Positions 49,379 through 57,900 of a stretch of DNA of 64,000 bases are shown here, one piece after another. The stretch is from NCBI GenBank assembly GCA_018873245.2, contig JAEMBT020000009.1, forward strand, positions 13,481,112 to 13,545,111, in the 5' to 3' direction. The translations under genes were made by a program, and so were the position numbers. The notes under the pieces were generated by a model. That model saw only the letters and a list, made by a program, of their open reading frames with translations. It was not told where the DNA came from and did no database searches. The DNA comes from Archegozetes longisetosus. Lineage: Eukaryota > Arthropoda > Arachnida > Sarcoptiformes > Trhypochthoniidae. Each line of letters opens with the position of its first letter. Position 1 is the stretch's first letter.

Positions 49379-51521
49379 CTGTAATTTAGATTAGTTAAGG
49401 TTAGGAATGTGTAGATTGTTGGACTTTATTGGACTTTATTTTTTCATTTACTTCACACTATTCACTCGGACACCTTTTGGCCCTAAGTCGTAAGCCAGAC
49501 AACGAGTTAACATATCTATTCCACTCTTTGCAATACAATGTGCCATTGAGTTAGAAAACTATAGTTCAAGTATTCAATTAGTTTAGAAGACTATGAATAG
49601 TTAAATAGAAGTTTATGGTTAAGATAAACTGGATTAATATGAAGGACTTAAAGAGTTAATAGTGATCATAGTAGGTCTGACCGGTTTGAATGAGGATACA
49701 CTTGAAACATTAACAATTGCTCCTTTTTGTTTGATTAGATGCGGAACTGTAATAATAATAAGTCAATTATATATGTATTTATTGTAATTGAATTATGGTT
49801 AGATCTAACTCTCTCTCTCTCAACATTATACCCAATATAACAAACCCCATCACAAGCAACACATCTAAACTACACAACTAATCAACGACAACAAGAGACA
49901 ACTATAAACTAGCCATAAACCCTACAAAGTAGTATCAACAAGCATATCCTAATAAGAAATAAAACACACTCACCTAAACATACTATAATATCATACCTGC
50001 ATAATGTGTCAGTTGAAATGTATTTCGTAGATTAGTTCGTATAACCTTAAAATAGAAATTCAATTGATAAGGTTATATATTTGTCTATTAAATAAGTTTT
50101 AAATAAGTTTTAAATAAGTTTTATATCAAATATACATACTTTATCATAAACATCAATCGCATCCGATTGTTCAATATTACTGCTACAATCGAACTGTGCT
50201 GCATTATTCACTAATATATCTAACTGACCAAAATGCTCTATTGTTGTTTCGATCAATCGTTTAGCATCTGATTCTTTGTCCAGGTCTCCTATTACTTCTA
50301 GTGCCTTTTTGATGGATCTTTGTGTTAGTTTTTATTTTTTAGGTGTTTTTAGGTGTTTTGGGTACTTTTAGATACTTTTAGGTACTTTTAGGTACTTTTA
50401 GGTACTTTTAGGTACTTTTACTTTTAGGTATCTTTAATTCCTTAAGCTCTCAAAAAAGTAGTTATTCATAGAAATGTTTTATCACATAAGTTGTCAAAAA
50501 AAGCAGTCATATTTAAATATATTGTAGTCCCATAAGTTGCTAGGAACAACTTCAGGAAAGACTTTAATTTGAAAATGAGTACGAAATATCAATTTTTAAT
50601 ACTCTCCTGAGAACTTTTCTTCACCTTATATCTCATTTGTAAACATTTAAATAATTATTTACGAATTTTCAGGTTAATTATGCGTCAATTAATTGTTGGC
50701 GTACATAAAGAAATTGAGGAAGACAAAAGTAATAAATTAAACCTTGCTTGAAATAATGACCAAAAAGTCAATTGTTTTCTTGTTTATTTAAAATGCTTAT
50801 TTGCATCAATCTGATTTTCAAATTGTTTTCGCTATTTTTGACTGATTCTTAGTTTTCAATTTTAAGCTATATGAGTTTCATAGTGTTAGTCGTCCTAAGA
50901 AGTTGTCACTGTTAGAGGTTATCAAAACGTAAAATACCATAAAAATAGCAAAGACTATTAAATGTATATCTATTTAACATATAATTAACTATAAAAAGTT
51001 TACTTTGCCAAATAAGCTATTTAGCTCTAGGCTAGTCCTACACATAATTTGCATAAGATGTATTGCAAATGTCATAAATGTCTAATTATTACTAGCTTGG
51101 TCTTATTGGTTAGCTTCGTTCTATCTTGTATAGTTTAGTTTAAAGTAGATTTTAGTTTTTAAATCTAAGTTATTACTACTTTATTAATCAATAAGTTTAC
51201 AATTAAACTGTCATAAAAAGGAACTAAAAATATCTAAAAAGGAACAATTATTAAAAATAAAAGTCAACCTTAAGTTGAAGTGGAGAAGCAAGATTGCATT
51301 TACTAGCAGCGTCGTGTAATCTAGCGGCATTCCTTCCAGTTACTACCACTTGAGCTCCTAGCTTAGCCATATGCACAGCTGTTGCCTCTCCTATTCCTGA
51401 ACTTGATCCTCATCATTTCAATTATTTATGTTAGTTGTATTATTTTTATTATTAGTATTACTCTTTATTTATTACCTGTTATTAGTACTACCTTTCCAGT
51501 AAAGTTTTGCGAATTAGCCAT
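49150..51521 (-). CDS. Classical SDR-family oxidoreductase (FabG-like), 7 exons, 266 aa, catalytic Tyr replaced by His
   Basis: Spliced CDS: complement(join(49150..49378, 49452..49558, 49682..49746, 49997..50045, 50140..50304, 51269..51408, 51476..51521)); 801 nt, all introns GT-AG with consistent phases. The length is normal for classical NAD(P)-dependent short-chain dehydrogenases. Visible motifs: the cofactor loop TGSSSGIG at residues 15-22; NNAA at 95-98; Asn122 after beta-4 (catalytic tetrad Asn); IVNVSS with Ser149; Lys166; RVNSVNP at 186-192; and a C-terminal block GGEPEDVAKAIAFL, then ATGVNFKLDGG. The active-site Tyr expected four residues before Lys166 is His162 (HCIAK instead of YxxxK). 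The family reduces or oxidises carbonyls and alcohols; the substrate is unknown. With Tyr lost it may be inactive, altered, or a base-call error (TAT to CAT). It faces the CEP83-like gene head-to-head. Confidence 0.88.
49452..49558 (-). CDS. SDR exon 6 (active-site helix, His in place of Tyr)
   Basis: The acceptor is CTATAG and the donor GTAAAT. It encodes FSNSMAHCIAKSGIDMLTRC then LAYDLGPKGVRVNSV. The CAT codon stands where the family has TAT/TAC of YxxxK; Lys and the rest of the helix are conserved. Confidence 0.87.
49682..49746 (-). CDS. SDR exon 5 (beta-5, catalytic Ser)
   Basis: The acceptor is TTACAG. It encodes VPHLIKQKGAIVNVSSVSSF then KP. Ser149 lies 13 residues before the Tyr/His position, the normal spacing. 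Donor GTCAGA is unusual but in phase. Confidence 0.86.
49997..50045 (-). CDS. SDR exon 4 (alpha-E, tetrad Asn)
   Basis: A short exon encoding VIRTNLRNTFQLTHYA; Asn122 is the catalytic-tetrad Asn position. Acceptor TTTTAAG, donor GTATGA, phase 1 exit. Confidence 0.85.
50140..50304 (-). CDS. SDR exon 3 (beta-3 to NNAA motif)
   Basis: The acceptor is AAAAAG and the donor GTATGT. It encodes ALEVIGDLDKESDAKRLIET on to FGQLDILVNNAAQFDC, with the structural NNA(A/G) motif and the Asp of beta-3. Confidence 0.87.
50335..50435. repeat. Minisatellite of 10-bp unit 'ggtactttta' in SDR intron 2
   Basis: Seven to eight units, next to the acceptor of SDR exon 3. Confidence 0.85.
51269..51408 (-). CDS. SDR exon 2 (cofactor-binding loop, alpha-B, beta-2)
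   Basis: It begins with the rest of GSSSGIGEATAVHMAKLGAQ and runs through VVVTGRN to LQLK. The donor at its end (GTTGAC) is weak, so the 3' edge is slightly uncertain, although the phase fits exon 3. Confidence 0.82.
51476..51521 (-). CDS. SDR exon 1
   Basis: ATG at 51521-51519 starts MANSQNFTGKVVLIT, the first beta strand of the Rossmann fold, and ends one base into the Gly codon of TGxxxGxG at donor GTAATA. This is the usual distance from start to cofactor loop, which supports the chosen start. Confidence 0.85.
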
Positions 51522-52637
51522 TTGTTTGGTTATTATAACTTGATATTAAAAAAGCACTAATTAGACAGAGTGTGAGTTGTCTGAGAAATAGACTAGCTAC
51601 TTATGAAATAGACTAGCTACTTATGAAATAGACTAACTAATGAATTAGAGGCACTAAAACATCTATGTACGTAATTGATAGATGTGATTATATTTGATAC
51701 AACTGCTTTTATTTATTACTATTCGTTACTAACTTATCCCTTCTAATTTATTTTTGTTTAATTCACATTGAGATACATTGAATGGATTTTATTATATCAG
51801 TTAGTCACTTATATGCTCGTTTATCTTATTACATTCATCCTTTATATTAGTTCAAATCTAACTTAGACATATCTCTTATTAGATATAACTTATATTTATT
51901 ATGATTTAGATTGTTTCTAGTGTTTTACTTAATAGATAATTATATACTAGTTTTTATATTTTCAACTGTGTTTTAGTGTTTCAAACTTATTTGTTAATAA
52001 GTTTACAACTTATAAACTAAAGTTTGTAAACTAGCTAAATGATAACAAACAATCTTATTGAGCTCTATATTCAACATAAACACCAAACTTGAGTTCTTCA
52101 ATTAACAAAAAAATTATGCAAAAATATATAGATAAAATCAATAATAATTAGAAGAGAGATAGAGAGAGAAGAAAGAGAAAGAGGAGATAGAGAGAGGAAC
52201 GGTATATAAAAAGCATAAAGACAAAACTACTAGATAGATAGATAGATAGCAGTAACAAACAAACTGAAAATAATAGTAGTCATAGCAACAGAAGTTATAG
52301 CAACAGATGAGCGATGTATAAACAAAACTGTTCTGTTAGATAGTGATAGTTATCCATCAAATCATCAATTATAATAATAATTAATTAGTTTTCTACTATC
52401 ATCATTCTAATATCATAAAATGAGCATTCTAATATCATAATATGAGCATTCTAATATCTCTATTGTCATGATGGTTAGTATTACTACTAAATGATTATGC
52501 TCATTTCTCAATTCATTCAATTCATTCAACTCATTCCTCAACTTACACTCCTCAACATCTATTTCAGTGATCACCTCACCATCAACACTATGCCATGACT
52601 AACATTAAACTAACTTATTATTATTATATTATAAATC
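51522..52637. promoter_or_regulatory. Shared 1.1-kb intergenic region between divergent SDR and CEP83-like genes
   Basis: The two start codons point away from each other with about 1.1 kb between them, so both promoters and 5' UTRs, or a bidirectional promoter, should lie here. I see a purine-rich GA stretch near 52150-52200, a GATA repeat at 52232-52250 and a triplicated 'gcattctaatatcataa'-type repeat at 52400-52460. No specific core promoter motif can be supported. Confidence 0.4.
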
Positions 52638-53649
52638 ATGGACAGTTTGCCGGATGACAATATACCAAGTCGGACTGCAGTAGTGATTACTAGTCGTCAG
52701 CAAGAGTTACAGAAACTATTAGCTGAAGAGCGGGTTAGATCGGAACAGAGAAAGACCAATTATTCCACTTTGAAGAGTGAGCATTTGAAGTTGCAGAAGG
52801 ACTTTCTTTCGCTTCAGTCTGAGATGAGGCAAGTCTTGGAAGAGACTAAGTTTATTAAAGATAAGAAGGACACCGAATTAGATCATCTTCTCAAACTTAT
52901 TGATGATAAAGATAAGTTTATTGATAAGTTGCAACTTGATCTTAAACAAAGAGATCCTCAACTTATTAGAGATAGTTTTGCTGCTGAGCTTTTGGAACCC
53001 TTGAAGAAGTTGGAGAAGGAGAAGCAAGTCTTGGTTAGAGATAAAGAGCGTATTGTGTATGAGTTGAAGATTGCTAAACAGAAGATTGATTATTTAGAAA
53101 AAGAAAATATTGATGCTGTTGAGAGAGTCAAATTGAGTTATGATGCTGAGATTAATTTAGTTAAGCGGGAGAAAGAAGAGTTACGCACCAAATTGATTCA
53201 AGCCAATCAGTCACCTGATGTCAAACGCTTCACTGAGCTCACTCAAGATAATGCTAAGTTGAATGCTCGAATTAAAGCCTATCAGAGTATGATTGAACAA
53301 GCTGAAACTCAATATAGGAAGATTGAGACTAAAGTTGAGTCCCTTTTGGTTGAGCAGGAGAATAGTGAGAAGGAGTATGACAAACAGATTTCTCAACTTA
53401 ATCTTCAGTTGACTACTTTACGTGATGCTAATAGTAATTTACGACAGTTAGTTGCTGCTGCTTCTACTGAGAAAGATCAGTTAGTTAGTGATGTTGAACG
53501 TCTTAAGGCTGAGATTGTTCGTCTTAATAATCAGTTTGATGATAGGGAACAGTACTTCTTGTCTGAGAAAGAGAAGATTAAACGTTTGGGTCTTAAGGAT
53601 TTGAAGGATGTTGAAGATGAAAAGAATCTCATTTGTGATGAGTTGAAAA
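52638..53649 (+). CDS. CEP83: CEP83-like exon 1
   Basis: Codes for residues 1-337 plus one base. The start MDSLPDDNIPSRTAVVITSR leads directly into heptad-rich coiled coil. Donor GTTAGT at 53650, phase 1; reading past it gives a stop after a single further Ser codon. Confidence 0.88.
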
Positions 53650-54810
53650 GTTAGTTATGTTTTGTTTTTTGTAATAATGATATTTATTTGATTTGATACC
53701 AAAACTCATTGATATTATTATATAAATCCAATGAAAACTAAGATGATTAAAGTTATACTAATATTTATATAAAACATTAATATTAAATCTATAAATTGCA
53801 GAACTTAGATTGGAAAATGAAGCTAAGAATGAAGCAATGAGTCGTTTAGAGCAAGAAAATATTGCCAAAGACAAAGAATGTCAGTTACAAATTATCTCTA
53901 TTAGACAACAAGAATTTGAGAAACGTTGTGCTATTGAACAGGATAAGTATGTTTAGGATCTAATTTCTATTCATCTGATTTTATATCTCATTCATTTTAC
54001 AGAAACACAATTCAATCTAAACTAAAAGAAATAAAAGAAGAAAATATAAAACTAAAAGAAGAAATGGAACAGATGAAGCGTCAAATAGAGAACAACTCAG
54101 AACAGAGATTAGCAATGGAAAGAGAGTCAATGATAATGAGAGCAAAAGTAGAATCATACCAACTAAACATAGAAGAATTAGAAAAGTTAAGAAGACAACA
54201 TATATCATTACATGATGAAGTAAATAAATTCAAAAGTGATAATACTGAGTTATCTTCACTTAATAAAGAACTTATTAGACAGCGTGAGTCATATAAATCT
54301 GATTATGATAGGATTAAGTCTGCTTTAGATGCTGAACGTCAACAGTTAGAAGAGTTTAAAGCACAAAGTGAGAAGAGTTTACTTAAACTTAGGAATTGTA
54401 TAGAGGAAGAGAGGTTTGATTTTAGAGATAAGTTGTTGAGTCTTGAAAGGGAAGTGCTTAGGTGTAAGAAAGAACGAGATGATATTAAGGCTAAGTATAA
54501 ACAGTATGTTTCTATTGCTGATAAGTTACAGTCTAAACTTGATCATATGAAGGAGCAGGTTAGGCTTGATGCTAAGTTTAAGTCTAGTGAGCCTATCGGT
54601 TCTTCTAAGTTTAAGTCTACTGAACCTATCACTTCTTCTAAGTTTAAGTCTACTGAACCTATCACTTCTTCTCCTTCTGCTCCTGATCAGCATAAGTTGT
54701 TGATGAAAGAACTTAAGTTGATGAAGAAGAAGCAAGATGAATTGTCGAATCTTTTAAATTGTACTTTTGAGTCTACTCATTGTAAATTAGTTGATCAAAC
54801 TCAGCCTTAA
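52638..54810 (+). CDS. CEP83: CEP83-like centriolar distal-appendage coiled-coil protein, 3 exons, 654 aa
   Basis: Spliced CDS: join(52638..53649, 53802..53946, 54003..54810); 1965 nt, two short GT-AG introns of 152 and 56 nt. The product is coiled coil nearly throughout. The N-terminal part, ELQKLLAEERVRSEQRKTNY then STLKSEHLKLQ, resembles the CEP83 (CCDC41) N-terminus as I recall it, and 654 aa is close to the ~700 aa of vertebrate CEP83. In that family the protein sits at the base of the distal appendages of the mother centriole, recruits other appendage proteins and is needed for membrane docking and cilium formation. The C-terminal region has three tandem 11-residue repeats at 577-609, then a short Lys-rich helix and end. 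Coiled-coil similarity can mislead, so another centrosomal coiled-coil protein is possible. AATAAA at about 54960 is a candidate polyadenylation signal. Confidence 0.75.
53802..53946 (+). CDS. CEP83: CEP83-like exon 2
   Basis: Acceptor TTGCAG at 53801, donor GTATGT at 53947. It encodes KLRLENEAKNEAMSRLEQEN and continues the coiled coil to FEKRCAIEQD; the exit phase is 2. Confidence 0.85.
54003..54810 (+). CDS. CEP83: CEP83-like exon 3
   Basis: Acceptor TTTACAG at 54002. The exon is open in frame from its first base, about 60 nt before the first Met codon, and continues KNTIQSKLKEIKEENIKLKE to the TAA stop at 54808-54810. It contains the in-frame 33-bp repeat. Confidence 0.88.
54574..54672 (+). 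repeat. In-frame 33-bp coding minisatellite (3 units)
   Basis: Three adjacent copies encode KFKSSEPIGSS, KFKSTEPITSS and KFKSTEPITSS. The last two DNA units are identical or nearly so, the first has diverged. This breaks the coiled coil near the C-terminus. Confidence 0.9.
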
Positions 54811-55062
54811 TAATAATAGTTTATTTTTAAATAACAATTATTTGTATTACTTTAAGTAATTATTTATTACTTTTGCATATTTTATAATATAATTTATATT
54901 ATTTTCATTTTTATATACCGGTAATACAATTTTACATATCAGTCACATATTTAAAACTTAATAAATTATTTACTGATTAAAGTAATTTTATTAATTACAT
55001 TAATTTTCTAAATGTTTTGTATCAGATGCAAAAGTTAGAGCTCATCATTAGTACACTCAAAA

Positions 55063-55260
55063 ACTTAATGATTGTTAGTAGAAACCAGAAGTGGTGTGTT
55101 GCCACGGATGCTTCCATCAGACCATAATATGTTGAGATATCAACAAACTTATAGAATATTTAATATAGTAATTGAAGCAAATCATATTTGGCAACTAATT
55201 GGTGCTCATCGCATAGATAGACATCAATAGTGTTTTTTGTTGCTATCGTGGACTATTAAG
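55063..55260 (-). mobile_element. ~200-bp inverted-repeat element family, copy 4 (reverse orientation)
   Basis: Reverse copy with outer ends CTTAAT and ATTAAG; the internal core on the complement matches the others ('ttagtagaaaccagaagtgg' at its left end). Lies just upstream of the large duplication. Confidence 0.8.
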
Positions 55261-55616
55261 TTTCCGGCTGTATGCTCAATTGAAAAAGTGTGGTAAAAAT
55301 ATAAAAACATTAGATATATAGCAGAAATGAATCATAACTTATAAGTTGCGTATATAACTTTATGAATAAATGTTAGAACCTTTTGATATTATACTATATT
55401 ATAGTAGATTTTATACCAGTCTCTCCCTCTTTCACAAACCCTTTCATATATAACTCATTAAAGATATTCTGCAAAGTTTATAGAATCTGTTACGTTAAGT
55501 ATTCTAATCAGATAAAGAAAAGTTAGTCTTATCTACACCAATAAGTGTTAGACTTACATAATATAATGATTAAACAACATAAACATTTAAATTAAAAATA
55601 TATATACATATAACTA

Positions 55617-55803
55617 AAGACGCTAGATGCGACAACATCCCATTCTTGTCAATGTCATAAAGTCACAGGGAATAGACACCAGGACACCCAATGAGTCCAT
55701 AATTACCGATAAAAGAAGTTTTAGACTCATAAGGTGTCCTGATATCTATTCCCTGTGATTCTATGACATGAACATAAATAGGAAGTTGCCGTTTCTAGCG
55801 TCT
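55617..55803. mobile_element. Foldback MITE-like element, ~187 bp, possible TAA target duplication
   Basis: Nearly the whole element is an inverted repeat: ends AGACGCTAGA and TCTAGCGTCT, inner arms around 'tcacagggaatagacaccag' and its complement, short loop near 55705-55725. TAA occurs at both outer edges, which would suit a PIF/Harbinger-type insertion. No ORF. The duplicated copy at 57901-58036 has lost most of its left end. Confidence 0.8.
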
Positions 55804-56427
55804 TAACATATAACAAATAATATTAACATGAATTTCTTTCCTACACATAAACCGTACTCTAATCCATTAGCACATAAGTGAAATTTCTATTCTATCAAAC
55901 TGAAGGATAGTATGACTTTATTCATCAATTGAAGATTTTGTGTACACGAGTCATGGTAACTAACTATACTATTACGGCAGACATTCTGTATATTGAAGTG
56001 GGATATAGTGGACATAGAGCTATAATAAATACTTTAAAAAATATTTGATTCATAGACTATATCTGATATAGTGAACTACCATTATAATCAACACATTCTT
56101 AGTGCATTAAGCTGTTGATTATAAAAAGAAGTGACTGTAGTTGAATCCTAGTTTATTTTAATCTAACCAGAATTTATAAGGAAGTATAAAAGTTGAGAGC
56201 AAAAGTATCTTATTTGATATAAAAGAACTGTACTGTAACTGTTGAATATTTCTTAAGAATATTAAGAATCTTAAGACTATTTTAAGTTATCTTTATATAA
56301 TACTTATATTCTACGCAAACTAAAAATACATCTGATCATAAAATACACCAGTCTTGAAATTCTGTTTTTCAAGAATTAGTTTATGAATATCGAGTTTCAT
56401 ATTATATATTTTTAGTCTATTTACAAG

Positions 56428-56600
56428 TACAGTCTCCTCTCGTTATAGTGAATACTGGAATGCACTGGAGATGCATTGGGTTATAACGACAGTTCATCCT
56501 TACATCAGATACAGTGTAAAGAATCTACGAATCAAATAACCTTCTCCAATGTGCATATTATAGCTTTATATTGACTATATCTGACTTCATTATACAAATT
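56428..56600. mobile_element. pogo/Tigger-like MITE, left part (duplicated at about 58658)
   Basis: Left end TACAGTCTCCTCTCGTTATA followed by GTGAATACTGG; similar in order to the 30957 copy. No matching right end close by, so it is truncated. The same piece occurs in duplication copy 2. Confidence 0.6.
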
Positions 56601-57649
56601 ATATATGTAGTGAATAGTTTTACGCAATAGTACGCTTAGTTCTGTACTATTCCCTAAACCTTTCCTAAACCATAAAAATAAACTATTAGAACTTGCCATT
56701 GACTCTAAATCAATGACCTAAGCATTAGACTTTTGACATTTGTCAAAGATTGATATATATAAGAGTTTTACATTAGTAGACATGTTTTTGTAAGATCTCA
56801 TGGGTGGCCGACACAATTTCTAACATGTAAAGTAATACAAAGTAATATTTGTGATAATTGTATTTTGTGTAATGTTCAGTGATTAATTAAATTTTTTATT
56901 TAATTTATTAATTGTTCAAATATCGAAGGTTTACTGTATTAAATAACTAACAACGTAATAGACTCGATCCCAAGTCAAAAACCCTACACAGACGTTACAT
57001 GTGGCTCACGAATCTTCGCCCCGAGAGTAGATCACGAACACAAAGAGTCGACTGTATATGAAAAGTTATTTAAAATATTGATCAAAAAGCTATAATAGAG
57101 TAAAAATATATTTGAGTTGCAACATGACTATTTCCTGAATCATATGTTGATTTATTAGATTCTTATTCGTTTTGGCAGTCACTTTTTATATCAGGTTTAC
57201 TTAGATAAGCTATTTTTATATTTAATTCATATAGATTCTATTAAAGATATCATGTTTATTATAGCTAGTACTGTGACCATTACGTAATCATATTTATTTA
57301 TCCGTAAATTGTTTGTGAGATATCAGAACATTTGGTTGCTTCTCAAAAATACTGTAGTTGTAAACGAAACATAAGGGATGAAAACATAATGTCAATCGTT
57401 GATTAACTATCGTTATTACTGACTTAAGTAATGAAATTTGAGTGGTGATTGAAACATTTATATGATAAATATACAATATTCACAAGCTTAACAACTATTT
57501 AATACTGATGATAAGTTTATATTTGATGTATTCACTAGTCAAGCATTTCTAAACTTTTCAATATAACGATTATACCAATTTATTTTAGGTTTTCATATCC
57601 TTCAACCTTTATATGATTGGAAAACTTTTACGTTCTATTGAAAACTTAA

Positions 57650-57770
57650 TAATTACGATAGTAAGGGTTTTATTGTTTGATGATATTTGTAGATTTTAGA
57701 TATATTATATACTTAATTTGCTAATAAACGTCTGATTCCATCAGATTGCTATCAACGATTACTAAATGTC
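57650..57770 (+). mobile_element. ~200-bp inverted-repeat element family, internally deleted remnant
   Basis: Keeps the left end ('cttaataattacgatag') and right end ('attgctatcaacgattacta') of copy 5 but lacks much of the interior in several separate gaps. It is the copy 1 counterpart of 60098-60304. Confidence 0.7.
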
Positions 57771-57900
57771 TAATAACTAATATATATCAACACTATGTTG
57801 CTTTGAGTGAAAATTAACCTGATATCCTGTTATTATATTAATTAATCTGTTACTTTATTATTTACTAAATATGTTTGATCATACAACCATATCATATAAG

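Larger units (their letters stand above)
55651..57770. repeat. Large direct tandem duplication, copy 1
   Basis: Starts inside the foldback element at 'caatgtcataaagtcacagg' and runs to the remnant of the ~200-bp inverted-repeat element. The first ~1.45 kb match copy 2 with only scattered substitutions and short indels; from about 57110 on, many short blocks present in copy 2 are missing. Scattered alignable islands continue to about 57850. Confidence 0.9.

Noticed and set aside
53211-53396. Minus-strand frames within the CEP83-like gene (also 54017-54208, 54526-54735)
   Set aside because: Opposite-strand shadows of coiled-coil coding sequence.
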